Shown here one piece after another: positions 23,974-31,683 of a stretch of DNA of 64,000 nt. The notes beneath the pieces are model-generated. The model had not been told where the DNA came from. It made no database searches and saw only the letters and a list, made by a program, of their open reading frames with translations. The stretch is from the NCBI RefSeq assembly GCF_003003175.1, contig NZ_PVTY01000004.1:1-64000 (forward strand). Direction: 5' to 3'. Each line of letters begins with the position of its first letter. Position 1 is the first letter of the stretch. Source of the DNA: Nesterenkonia sandarakina. GTDB lineage: Bacteria > Actinomycetota > Actinomycetes > Actinomycetales > Micrococcaceae. The position numbers were made by a program, and so were the translations under genes.

Positions 23974-24021
23974 GCACCGCAGCATATGAGTCACAGCAGC
24001 ACCTGAACCGCAGCACCGCAA

Positions 24022-24071
24022 CGCACGGAGCCGCCGCTCGATCCCACCAGGTCGGGCGGCGGCTCGGTGCG
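24022..24071 (+). terminator. Strong hairpin after the Ugp-like operon
   Basis: CGCACGGAGCCGCCGCTCGA (24022-24041) pairs almost perfectly with TCGGGCGGCGGCTCGGTGCG (24052-24071) over a 10-base loop, followed by TTCGG. It lies 49 bases after the lipoprotein stop. Confidence 0.7.
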
Positions 24072-24110
24072 TTCGGGGTCATCTCGACTCCGGGGGATCC
24101 AAGGGTTCGT

Positions 24111-24116
24111 TAGAGT
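24111..24116 (+). promoter_or_regulatory. -10 box TAGAGT, leaderless start
   Basis: TAGAGT ends six bases before ATG 24123, so transcription would begin at the start codon. No clear -35 box. Confidence 0.45.
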
Positions 24117-24122
24117 CAGACC

Positions 24123-24836
24123 ATGAGTGAACAGACCCCACACCAGAACACCACCTTCCCGCTCAACGGCGCCGGCACCGGCGAGCAGACCGGACACGGC
24201 TACCTGGCGCTGCCTGAGAGCGGCTCCGGACCCGGCGTGATCGTGATCCAGGAGTGGTGGGGACTCACCGACCACATCAAGGACGTCACCGACCGCCTCG
24301 CCGCCTCCGGCTTCGTGGCGCTGGCCCCGGACCTCTACGGCGGCTCCATCACCCACGACGGGGACGAGGCCGGAGAGATGATGTCGAAGCTGCCCGCCGA
24401 GGAGGGCGCCCGGCTGCTCGCCGGCGCCACCGATCACCTGCTGGGACTGGACGCGGTCAGCTCCGCCACCGCCGGGACCATCGGCTTCTGCATGGGCGGA
24501 GGGTTCGTGCTGGCCATGGCAGCCCAGCAGGGCGACAAGATCTCCGCGGCCGTGCCGTTCTACGGGGTGGGCCAGGGTGTCCCGGAGAGCTACGCCGGAG
24601 TCACCGCAGCGGTGCAGGGCCACTACGCAGAACACGATGAGAGCTACCCGGTGGAGCAGGCCCGCGAGCAGGAGGAGCAGATCCGCACCGAATCCGGCGC
24701 GGAGGTCACCTACTTCTACTACGACGCCGGCCACGCCTTCCACAACGACACCAACGCCGCCGGCACCTACGATCCGCAGCGGGCCCAGCTCGCCTGGGAC
24801 CGTGCGGTGACGTTCCTGCAGGAGAAGGTCGCCTGA
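24123..24836 (+). CDS. Dienelactone hydrolase family protein
   Basis: 237-aa alpha/beta hydrolase. The catalytic triad can be placed: nucleophilic Cys in GTIGFCMGGGFVLAMA, the Asp in YYDAGHAFHND region, and His in the same AGHAFHND motif. EWWGLTDHIKDVTDRLA is the N-terminal family signature. Dienelactone hydrolases open lactone rings in aromatic degradation, but stand-alone members of this subgroup have no assigned substrate. There is no Shine-Dalgarno sequence; the -10 box six bases upstream suggests a leaderless message. It is monocistronic, with the next gene 96 bases away. Confidence 0.87.
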   Translation: MSEQTPHQNTTFPLNGAGTGEQTGHGYLALPESGSGPGVIVIQEWWGLTDHIKDVTDRLAASGFVALAPDLYGGSITHDGDEAGEMMSKLPAEEGARLLAGATDHLLGLDAVSSATAGTIGFCMGGGFVLAMAAQQGDKISAAVPFYGVGQGVPESYAGVTAAVQGHYAEHDESYPVEQAREQEEQIRTESGAEVTYFYYDAGHAFHNDTNAAGTYDPQRAQLAWDRAVTFLQEKVA

Positions 24837-24932
24837 CCCAGCGCTCAGCGCCCGCACTGGGGCTTCCGCTGGTCCGCCGAGCGGCGATATCGTGTCCGCT
24901 ACGGAACCGCTCTCGCTCACCTGGGAGGACCG

Positions 24933-25502
24933 ATGGCGTCAGGCTCGCACCATTCGAGCGTCCCTGAGTGGGCGCGGACGCCCACCGGGCAGCCGGTGGA
25001 CCCTGCCGCCGCGTCCTGCACGATCCTCAGCTGCGGGGCGACCTCGCACGCGGCAGGGTGGAGTCGCGAGCTGACCGAGCTTGGCATCGAGCACCGGATC
25101 ATCGCGCTTCGACCCCGCGACGCCGCCGAGGTCCAGCGCATCATGACCGCAGAGCTGCGCCGCGCCGTCGTCGGCTGGCGGCTGATGCTCACCGGCCCGC
25201 TGGCTGAGGTGCTGCACGCCCGCGCACTGGCGCTGCAGGCGGGGCTGCTCGACGCGGAGATCATCGTGGGCACCACGGAGGTGGATCGGATTCCGGTCTC
25301 CTGCGCGCACTGCGCGACGACGACGCTCACCAGGCTGCCCTCCAGCACGCGCCCCAGGGCGCGAGCCATCCGGCTCGTCACCTGTGCGGGCTGTGCGGAG
25401 TCCCTGGTGGTCCAGGATCATCTCTCGCCGCTGCGCGGAGGCTTCCTCGGGGTCACACATGCGCCGGAGTCACGGCTCGAGCCGGCGGGCGAGCCGAGAT
25501 GA
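24933..25502 (+). CDS. DmmA-like dimethylamine monooxygenase subunit family protein
   Basis: 189-aa protein, first of three overlapping genes. The N-terminal half (TILSCGATSHAAGWSRELTE and VVGWRLMLTGPLAEVLHARA) is the ferredoxin-reductase-associated DmmA N-domain. The C-terminal half has two Cys pairs, SCAHC and TCAGC, followed by LVVQDHLSPLRGGFLGV, the pattern of the DmmA C-terminal zinc-ribbon-like domain. In marine bacteria DmmA works with DmmB and the heme subunit to demethylate dimethylamine oxidatively. Here the neighbouring genes are the same partners, so an N-demethylase role is likely; the amine substrate is unproven. GGGAGG precedes the ATG. Confidence 0.78.
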   Translation: MASGSHHSSVPEWARTPTGQPVDPAAASCTILSCGATSHAAGWSRELTELGIEHRIIALRPRDAAEVQRIMTAELRRAVVGWRLMLTGPLAEVLHARALALQAGLLDAEIIVGTTEVDRIPVSCAHCATTTLTRLPSSTRPRARAIRLVTCAGCAESLVVQDHLSPLRGGFLGVTHAPESRLEPAGEPR

Positions 25503-26434
25503 GCGCCTTCCCCCTGGAGGTCACCGACGTGGTGGACGCGGCCCCGGAGGTCCGCACGCTAACCCTGGCGCGTCCCGATCGTCGCTGGCTGCCCTCCTTC
25601 ACCCCTGGGAGCCATCTGGTCCTCGAGTGTGGTCCCACGGTCAACGCCTACTCCCTGCACGGGGAGTCCCAGTTGCCGGACGCCTACACGATCTCGGTGC
25701 TACGGACTGGGTCCGGACAGGGCGGATCGCGCTGGCTGCATGCGCGTCGCCCGGGGGACAGGATCATCGCCCGAGCTCCGCGCTCGCTGTTTCCCCCGAT
25801 GCAGAAGGCCAGCAGGCACCTGCTGATCGCCGCGGGCATCGGGGTCACCCCGATCCTCTCGCATCTGCGCGCGGCGGCGCGTTGGGGCCACCCTGTGGAG
25901 GTCCGCTACCTGCACCGGCCCGGCCGCGGTGTCCACCTGGAGCAGCTGCGCGAGCTCGCCGCCGGCTCACTGCACCGCTTCAGCGACCGCGTCGAGTTCC
26001 GCGCCGCGCTTCAGCAGAGCCTGCAGCGCCAGCCCCTCGGCACCCACCTCTACTGCTGCGGGCCGGAGGGCTTCATGGACGCGGTCCGTGAGATGGCCGC
26101 GCACCGGGGCTGGCCGCTCGAGCGGATCCACACCGAACGTTTCGGCGCCGACGTGCTCGAGGCGGGGGAGGCGTTCGACGTCGCGCTGAGCGTCTCGCAG
26201 AGACGCATCACGGTGCCGCCCGGCCGCAGCCTCCTGGAGGAGCTCGAAGGCCAGGGGATCGCGGTGCCGAACCTCTGCCGACAGGGATTCTGCGGGGAAT
26301 GCCGGATCGAGGTCACCGCCGGAGTCCCGATGCACCGCGACCACTACCTGCAGGACCAGGAACGCGCCGCCAACGATTCGCTCATGAGCTGCGTCTCCCG
26401 CGCCGCGTCCGGCGCGCTGGAGGTGCCGCTATGA
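25499..26434 (+). CDS. PDR/VanB-type oxidoreductase (DmmB-like reductase)
   Basis: 311-aa reductase that passes electrons from NAD(P)H through flavin to a C-terminal [2Fe-2S] cluster. The N-terminal flavin-binding barrel contains SFTPGSHLVLE and YTISVLR. The NAD domain has LLIAAGIGVTPILSHL and TLYCCGPEGFMDAV-like sequence (THLYCCGPEGFMDAV). The plant-type ferredoxin domain has four cysteines in NLCRQGFCGECRIEV and SLMSCVSRA. It overlaps the DmmA-like gene and the heme N-demethylase gene by four bases each, so the three proteins are probably made in equal amounts. Confidence 0.88.
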   Translation: MSAFPLEVTDVVDAAPEVRTLTLARPDRRWLPSFTPGSHLVLECGPTVNAYSLHGESQLPDAYTISVLRTGSGQGGSRWLHARRPGDRIIARAPRSLFPPMQKASRHLLIAAGIGVTPILSHLRAAARWGHPVEVRYLHRPGRGVHLEQLRELAAGSLHRFSDRVEFRAALQQSLQRQPLGTHLYCCGPEGFMDAVREMAAHRGWPLERIHTERFGADVLEAGEAFDVALSVSQRRITVPPGRSLLEELEGQGIAVPNLCRQGFCGECRIEVTAGVPMHRDHYLQDQERAANDSLMSCVSRAASGALEVPL

Positions 26435-27450
26435 GCGGCGGGTCGGGTGCCGGAACGGCCGCCGCGGATCGGATTCGCGCATTTCCGTTCCCCTTCGCCC
26501 AGGACAGCTACCGGTACTCCACCAATCTGGGACCCGCGGGTCAGCCGGTGCAGACGTCGACCGGCCGATGGGGAGACAGTGTGCTGCACATCGATGCTGG
26601 ATACGCGGCCGAACTCGCCGAGCGCCGAGCCATCCTTGGCAGAGATCCCTCGCGGATGCAGGTGCTGCCGCATATGCGTCCGGCCGCGTGGGACGCCATG
26701 CTGACCCTGATGCAGGAGCTCGCTGCCACCTACCCGGACACCATGGCGCTGCACCGGGAACCTGCGGGGAGGTTCCGCTGGACCAACCGTCGCCGCGGCA
26801 TCGACCAGCGATTCAGCTACGGCGATCCCAGCACGCTGCCACAGGCTCCGCTGGCGTTTATCGGCGACCAGGTGCAGGAGGACATCGTCCTGCTGGACCA
26901 GCGCGAGGGGCAGCTCTTCGTGGATGCGGGCCTGGTCTGCTTCGCGTCGAACTGGTCCTTCGGCTTCGATCTGGGCATGAGCTTCCTCGAGATCCACGGC
27001 CCGGTGCCGCGGGTCCACGACACCGGCGTCATCACCCGAGCCCAGCAGCTGCTCCTGCGCCTGCAGCCGGATGTCCCGTACCGCCGCACCAACTGGTCGC
27101 TCGCCGTCGGAGGTCACCTGGACCTGTCCACCGAGACCTACCCCGAGTGGGGACCCGGCAGAGACCGGATCCACGAGGTCGACGACGCGACCTTCGGGGC
27201 CGAGGTGCACCTCCGCGTGGAGGTCCAGCACCTGCTGCGACTCCCGGAGACGGGCTGTGTCATGTTCCTGATCCGCACCTATCAGCTCCCCCTCGAGGTC
27301 ATCGCGGAGGTCCAGCCCTGGCGGGAGCGGCTGGCTGCGGTGCTCGCCGAGCTGCCCGAGGACATGGCCGACTACAAGGGCTTCACCGCCTACCGCAACC
27401 GCGCGGTGGACTGGCTGAGCGACCGAGCGGCGAGCGGCTCCGTAGACTGA
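26431..27450 (+). CDS. Heme-dependent oxidative N-demethylase (DUF3445)
   Basis: 339-aa protein of the DUF3445/HODM alpha-subunit-like family, recognised from FPFPFAQDSYRYSTNLG, ILGRDPSRMQVLPHM, RRGIDQRFSYGDP, QEDIVLLDQ, NWSFGFDLGMSFLEIHGPVP and RTNWSLAV. Known members bind heme and use O2 to remove a methyl group from a secondary amine as formaldehyde. The start is ATG 26431, overlapping the reductase stop (ATGA); an open frame back to 26299 is a shadow. No formaldehyde-oxidising or folate gene is in the immediate neighbourhood, so downstream handling of the released C1 unit is unknown. Confidence 0.85.
   Translation: MSGGSGAGTAAADRIRAFPFPFAQDSYRYSTNLGPAGQPVQTSTGRWGDSVLHIDAGYAAELAERRAILGRDPSRMQVLPHMRPAAWDAMLTLMQELAATYPDTMALHREPAGRFRWTNRRRGIDQRFSYGDPSTLPQAPLAFIGDQVQEDIVLLDQREGQLFVDAGLVCFASNWSFGFDLGMSFLEIHGPVPRVHDTGVITRAQQLLLRLQPDVPYRRTNWSLAVGGHLDLSTETYPEWGPGRDRIHEVDDATFGAEVHLRVEVQHLLRLPETGCVMFLIRTYQLPLEVIAEVQPWRERLAAVLAELPEDMADYKGFTAYRNRAVDWLSDRAASGSVD
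27443..27448 (+). promoter_or_regulatory. -10 box TAGACT, leaderless start
   Basis: TAGACT ends six bases before ATG 27455 and overlaps the stop region of the N-demethylase gene. This gives the LysR-like gene its own promoter. Confidence 0.45.
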
Positions 27451-27454
27451 TCCG

Positions 27455-28225
27455 ATGAGACTGGGAGCCATACCGGGCGCGACGCCGGACAAATGGGTGA
27501 CGCGCTGGCGTGAGCGGTACCCCGACTTTGCGCTGAGCGTGGACCGCTTCGATGAGGCCGGTCAGCTGGAACGCCTCCGCGCCGGCACCGTGGACGTCGG
27601 CTACATCCGATTTCCCGAGAACGCACAGGCACCCACCGGCGATGACCTGCACCGAGTCTGGCTCTACCGCGAGGCCCCGGTGGTCTGCGCCTCTCGGGAT
27701 CACTGGGTGGCCGCCGCAGAGACCTCCGTGACCTGGGACGAGATCTCCGCAGAGGCGTTCTTCGACCCCGCAGAGCTCGACACCTTCGACGCGGAGCAGC
27801 CCGCCGACGACGTCCACACGCCCAAGCTGGGAGCCGATCTGGCCGCAGGGGAGCGCATGGCCCTCGAGGTCGTCGCCTCCGGTGCCGGTCTCGTGATCCT
27901 GCCGAACTCGGTGGCCCGGATGCTGGCCCGTCGGGACATCGTGATCCGTGAGGTCGAGGGGCTTCCCGGCTACGACGTGGGCCTGGCCTGGCGCCGCGAG
28001 GCCGACGGGCCGGTGATCCAGGAGTTCATCGGCGTGGCCCGCGGCCGGAAGCCCGGGAGCGGTCGCAGCGAGATCAGCACCGGCGCCGATTCGAAGCCTG
28101 AGCCGAAGCAGAAATCAGGTGCTAAGCGGGCAGCTGCTCGCGCAGCGCCCGGGCGCTCGCGGCCGGGTCAGAAGCCTGCGTCACGGCGCGGACAACCACC
28201 ACGCGGTCGGCGCCGGCCGCGGTGA
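27455..28225 (+). CDS. LysR-type effector-binding domain protein without HTH, basic tail
   Basis: 256 residues. The sequence begins directly with the LysR substrate-binding fold (RLGAIPGATPDKWVTRW, VDVGYIRFPENA, AAGERMALEVVASGAGLVIL, NSVARMLARRDIV). The usual 60-residue N-terminal helix-turn-helix is missing, and the leaderless -10 box directly before ATG 27455 argues against an upstream extension. The last 55 or so residues are a Lys/Arg/Gly/Pro-rich tail (KQKSGAKRAAARAAPGRS) that could bind nucleic acid. The last 104 bases overlap thiE on the other strand. HTH-less relatives exist in Actinobacteria, but their role is not known to me. Confidence 0.72.
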   Translation: MRLGAIPGATPDKWVTRWRERYPDFALSVDRFDEAGQLERLRAGTVDVGYIRFPENAQAPTGDDLHRVWLYREAPVVCASRDHWVAAAETSVTWDEISAEAFFDPAELDTFDAEQPADDVHTPKLGADLAAGERMALEVVASGAGLVILPNSVARMLARRDIVIREVEGLPGYDVGLAWRREADGPVIQEFIGVARGRKPGSGRSEISTGADSKPEPKQKSGAKRAAARAAPGRSRPGQKPASRRGQPPRGRRRPR

Positions 28226-28850
28226 CCTCGCCGATGTTGGTCTCATCGATCCCGCCGATGGCGAAGAAGACCTTGGAGCTCTCCAGGCCTGCCGCCTGGG
28301 CGGGAAGGTCGAGGCCGACGGCGGCCCGGCCCGGCTTCGTCGGAGTCTCCCAGATCGGACCGGTGCAGTAATAGTCCAGACCGATGTCTGAATCCGCCTC
28401 CCGGACCTGCTCGATGGTCTGGCAGGACCGGCCGATGACGACGTCGTCGCCCAGGACCATGCGGGCCTCCTCCGTGGTCAGGTCGTCCTGACCGACGTGG
28501 AAGACATCGACACCGGTGATCAGGGCGACGTCGGCGCGATCGTTCGCCGCAGAGAGCCCGCCGTACTCGTTGGCCACCTGGCGCAGCAGGGTCAGCGCGG
28601 CGATCTCGGTCTGCACCGCGACGCCCTTGTCGCGGATCTGGATGATGTCGACGCCGCCGGTGTAGGCAGCCACGAAGAATTCGCGCAGCGCATCGAAGTC
28701 CAGCTCGTCCACCGGGCCCGCCTCGGGCCGCGTGATGAAGCGCTGCAGATCGGTGCAGACGTAGAGCCGCGCCGAGACGAGACGTTCACGGCGCAGATGG
28801 CCCATGTGGGAGGGATGCGGAGTGTGTGCCATGGTCTCAGTGTCATTCAT
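28122..28850 (-). CDS. thiE: Thiamine phosphate synthase
   Basis: 242-aa ThiE, joining HMP pyrophosphate and the thiazole phosphate to thiamine phosphate. TIM-barrel motifs are GGVDIIQIRDKGV, GGLSAANDRADVALI, VFHVGQDDLTTEEAR, VIGRSCQT, DYYCTGPIWETPTKPGR and FAIGGIDETNI. The first 27 residues are an N-terminal extension. ATG 28850 is supported by TAATCT exactly six bases upstream (leaderless). It is separated by 6 kb from the thiO-thiS-thiG-thiF operon. I looked for a TPP riboswitch upstream and found none. Its 3' end overlaps the LysR-like gene. Confidence 0.92.
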   Translation of the reverse strand: MNDTETMAHTPHPSHMGHLRRERLVSARLYVCTDLQRFITRPEAGPVDELDFDALREFFVAAYTGGVDIIQIRDKGVAVQTEIAALTLLRQVANEYGGLSAANDRADVALITGVDVFHVGQDDLTTEEARMVLGDDVVIGRSCQTIEQVREADSDIGLDYYCTGPIWETPTKPGRAAVGLDLPAQAAGLESSKVFFAIGGIDETNIGEVTAAGADRVVVVRAVTQASDPAASARALREQLPA

Positions 28851-28856
28851 GTCTCC

Positions 28857-28862
28857 AGATTA
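28857..28862 (-). promoter_or_regulatory. -10 box TAATCT of thiE, leaderless start
   Basis: On the minus strand TAATCT lies exactly six bases before the thiE ATG. No good -35 box was found at 16-18 bases. Confidence 0.5.
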
Positions 28863-28936
28863 GGGCACCCCCTGGTGGCTGTGCAGCGCTCCGAGCCGAG
28901 ACCGCGGAGATCCCGGTCTCTGAATTGGGCGAACCA

Positions 28937-30760
28937 TCACCCCCGATCCAGGCGCAGCGCCCCCACCAGGTCCCGGTAGAGCGCGTTCTCCCGCAGCAGC
29001 TCCGCATGGGTGCCGGCACCGGTCACCCTTCCGGCATCCATCGCGATGATCTGGTCCGCGTCGATCACGGTGGAGAGCCGATGCGCCACGGTGATCACCG
29101 CCGCGCGGGAGGCGTGGTCACGGATCGTGGCATGGATGGCGGCCTCGGTGATCCCGTCCACCTGCGCCGTGGCCTCATCCAGCAGCAGGATCCGTGGTCT
29201 CGCGAGCAGGGCTCGGGCCAGCGCGATCCGCTGGCGCTGACCGCCCGAGAAGTTGGTGTCGGTGAGTCGCGCGTCCAACCCCTCGGGGAGGCTCGAGATC
29301 TTCTCGGTGAGCTGGAGCCGGTCCAGGACGACCTCGAGCTCCCGCTCCGTGGCCGCGGGGTTGGAGAACACCAGATTCTCGCGCAGCGTCCCGGGGATGA
29401 CCGGGGTCTCCTGCTCGACATAGGCGAACGCGGCGCGCACCTGCGCGTGACTCAGCTGCGCGTACGGCGTGCCGAAGAGCGCCAGCGTGCCGGCCGAGGG
29501 CTCCAGGAAGCGCATCGCCAGCGCCAGCACGGTGGTCTTGCCCGCGCCGGAGGTCCCGACCAGCGCGACGTGACCACGCGCGGGGATCTTCAGATCAAGG
29601 TCAGCCACTGCCGGTGCGGAGTCTGCGCCGTAGTGGGCCGTCACGGAGGTGAACTGCAGCGCCGGCGGATCCCCTCCGCGGGAATCGGGCTCACGCGCCG
29701 GGACCCTGCTGGGGAAGATCGGTGAGGCAGCGTCGTCGTCGCCTCTGCCCGAGGAGGGGATGATGCTCACATCCGCCTCTTCCGACTCCACCTTCAGCTG
29801 TTGGATCTGACTGATCCGCCCGGCCGCGGCGAGCCCGGACTGCAGCGCGGTGAGGTCCTCGGTCAGCTCCATGACCGGGCCCGTAAGGCCCCACACGTAG
29901 AGCAGGAACGCCACCAGCACCGAGACGGTCATCTCCCCGATCGAGACCCGGTATGCCCCGATCGCCAGCACCATGATCACCGAGGCGTTGACCCCGGTCA
30001 CCCCGATGGTCCAGGCGGCGGCCTGGATGCGCACCGAGCGGAGGCTCCAGCGGCGAGACTCGTCCACGTGGTGCATCAGCACGGTGAAGCGGCGGGCCTC
30101 CGCGGTGGAGGACTTCACGGTCTTGATCGCCCGTACCGTGCCTTCGAGCTCATCGCCGAGCTCCCCGAGGCTGGCCTGGGCCTGCTCCTCCACCTTCGAG
30201 ATCTGCGGCAGCAGGAAGGCGAAGGAGAGGACCACCAGCACCACGCAGACCAGCGTCGTGCCCAGGAGCACCAGGTCGAGGTACGCCATCAGCGCCAGCG
30301 ATCCGATGAGCATGATGGTGCTGTTGACCAGGCCCACGATCGAGTTCGAGGCCGCCTCATTGAGCAGCAGCGTGTCCGAGGTGACCCGGGTGACCAGCTG
30401 GCCCGGTCCGCGCTTGAGCAGCTCGAAGACCCGTGCCCCGAGATACCGGGTGATCATGGCGCGGCGCGCGTCATAGACCACATCCTCGGCGAGCTTGCCC
30501 AGCATCACCCACTGGAACCAGGTCACCACCGCACCCAGCACCAGCAGGCCCACAAGCACGAGCACCGGGTCCCGCAGCGAGTCTCCGTCCGCGACGGTCT
30601 CGAGCACCCACTGGGTCACTAGAGGAGTGGCCAGTGCCATCGCGGACACCACCAGTGAGAGCACCAGCGCCAGCGCCAGGATGTGGGCGTAGGGGCGGGA
30701 GAAGGCCCAGAGCAGACGCATCCTGGCGGAGGTGGAAGCAGCGCTCTCGCTGGCCGACAT
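28937..30760 (-). CDS. ABC transporter, fused membrane and ATPase domains (exporter type)
   Basis: 607-aa half-transporter. Residues about 15-300 form six membrane helices of the ABC type 1 exporter fold. Residues about 360-600 form the ATPase: Walker A LVGTSGAGKTTVL, Q-loop AYVEQETPVIPGTLREN, signature NFSGGQRQRIALARALL, Walker B ILLLDEATAQVD and the H-loop VAHRLSTV. A low-complexity linker (IIPSSGRGDDDAASP) joins the two. It probably works as a homodimer exporting a lipid, drug or peptide; the substrate is unknown. The frame runs up to a TTG at 30796; ATG 30760 was chosen because it begins shortly before the first helix. Confidence 0.85.
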   Translation of the reverse strand: MSASESAASTSARMRLLWAFSRPYAHILALALVLSLVVSAMALATPLVTQWVLETVADGDSLRDPVLVLVGLLVLGAVVTWFQWVMLGKLAEDVVYDARRAMITRYLGARVFELLKRGPGQLVTRVTSDTLLLNEAASNSIVGLVNSTIMLIGSLALMAYLDLVLLGTTLVCVVLVVLSFAFLLPQISKVEEQAQASLGELGDELEGTVRAIKTVKSSTAEARRFTVLMHHVDESRRWSLRSVRIQAAAWTIGVTGVNASVIMVLAIGAYRVSIGEMTVSVLVAFLLYVWGLTGPVMELTEDLTALQSGLAAAGRISQIQQLKVESEEADVSIIPSSGRGDDDAASPIFPSRVPAREPDSRGGDPPALQFTSVTAHYGADSAPAVADLDLKIPARGHVALVGTSGAGKTTVLALAMRFLEPSAGTLALFGTPYAQLSHAQVRAAFAYVEQETPVIPGTLRENLVFSNPAATERELEVVLDRLQLTEKISSLPEGLDARLTDTNFSGGQRQRIALARALLARPRILLLDEATAQVDGITEAAIHATIRDHASRAAVITVAHRLSTVIDADQIIAMDAGRVTGAGTHAELLRENALYRDLVGALRLDRG

Positions 30761-30865
30761 GGACTCTATTGAGGCACGCGGAGATTCCGCGCGCAATGAC
30801 TCAAGCCCCGGCGGGGACGCTCCGCCGGGAAGGGCCTCTGCGCTTCAGCTGGCCTCCGGACACAG

Positions 30866-30900
30866 CTGCGGCCAGGACCCGTGTCGGGTCCTGGCCGCAG
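30866..30900. terminator. Perfect 15-bp hairpin
   Basis: CTGCGGCCAGGACCC (30866-30880), loop GTGTC, GGGTCCTGGCCGCAG (30886-30900). It lies 52 bases beyond the stop of the DJ-1 family gene and upstream of the ABC exporter gene, so it should end the former transcript. No U tract. Confidence 0.65.
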
Positions 30901-30951
30901 TGCCTCTCCGCCCTCAGCTCATCGGCCGGGTCGGGATGTTCCTCAAGATGT

Positions 30952-31506
30952 TCAGGACTTCGCGACCAGCGTCAGGAACGCGTGGTTGAAGTCCTCCAGG
31001 TCATCGGGGGTCCGTGAGGTGACCAGGCGATCGCTGACGACGGCGGACTCGTCCACCCACTCGGCGCCTGCGTTGGTGAGGTCAGTCTTCAGTGACGGGT
31101 AGCTCGTGACCCGGCGGCCCTTGACCTGCCCGATGTCGGTGAGGATCCAGGAGCCGTGGCAGATCGCCGCGACCGGCTTCTCGGCCTCGAAGAACGCGGA
31201 GACGAACTTCTTCGCGTCCTCATCGATGCGCAGGCTGTCGGCGTTCAGCGTGCCGCCGGGCAGCACCAGGGCGTCGTAGTCGTCGGCGGAGGCGGAGGCG
31301 ACCTGGACGTCGACGTCGAAGTGATCCGAGTGGTTCCAGTCGCCCTCCATCGCCTGCAGCGACTTCTCGTTGGGGGAGACGATCTTTGCGATGCCGCCGG
31401 CGGCCTTGATGGCGGCGATGGGTTCGGTCAGCTCGGGCAGCTCGACGCCGTCGGTGACCAGCAGTGCGATGGTCTTGCCGGTGATCTGTGGTGAATTCTC
31501 AGCCAT
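30952..31506 (-). CDS. DJ-1/PfpI family protein
   Basis: 184-aa type 1 glutamine-amidotransferase-like protein. The nucleophilic cysteine sits in VAAICHGSWILTD (nucleophile elbow), with LVLPGGTLNAD upstream and VSPNEKSL in the region of the conserved Glu. Family members act as general stress protease or deglycase-like proteins; activity is debated. AAGGAG lies before the ATG. Similar to YhbO/PfpI-type proteins by length. It is monocistronic, ended by the hairpin at 30866-30900. Confidence 0.88.
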   Translation of the reverse strand: MAENSPQITGKTIALLVTDGVELPELTEPIAAIKAAGGIAKIVSPNEKSLQAMEGDWNHSDHFDVDVQVASASADDYDALVLPGGTLNADSLRIDEDAKKFVSAFFEAEKPVAAICHGSWILTDIGQVKGRRVTSYPSLKTDLTNAGAEWVDESAVVSDRLVTSRTPDDLEDFNHAFLTLVAKS

Positions 31507-31579
31507 GGTGATGCTCCTTGGTATCGGTGGTCAGGTCAGGCCTTCGAGGGGCTCATGCACCTGTCGAATCTAACGGGTG

Positions 31580-31599
31580 GCGCTGGGCGGGGCCAGCGC
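31580..31599. terminator. Short GC hairpin after the nitroreductase gene
   Basis: GCGCTGG (31580-31586) pairs with CCAGCGC (31593-31599) across a 6-base loop in the 177-base gap between the nitroreductase and DJ-1 genes. Moderate evidence only. Confidence 0.4.
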
Positions 31600-31683
31600 G
31601 GCTCCTGCATGGGAGCTGGTTCTTGAGGTCGCGGCCGCGCTCAGCGGCGCTCGCGGACCAGGTTCCACGGGTCCCGGGGATGC

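Noticed and set aside
28851-28936. TPP riboswitch upstream of thiE, or in front of thiO
   Set aside because: No CTGAGA or ACCTGA core elements with the right spacing; thiE appears leaderless and thiO directly follows a tRNA.
30866-30900. Phage attachment site or recombination site
   Set aside because: A perfect inverted repeat with a 5-base loop just behind a gene is better explained as a terminator; no integrase or direct repeat nearby.
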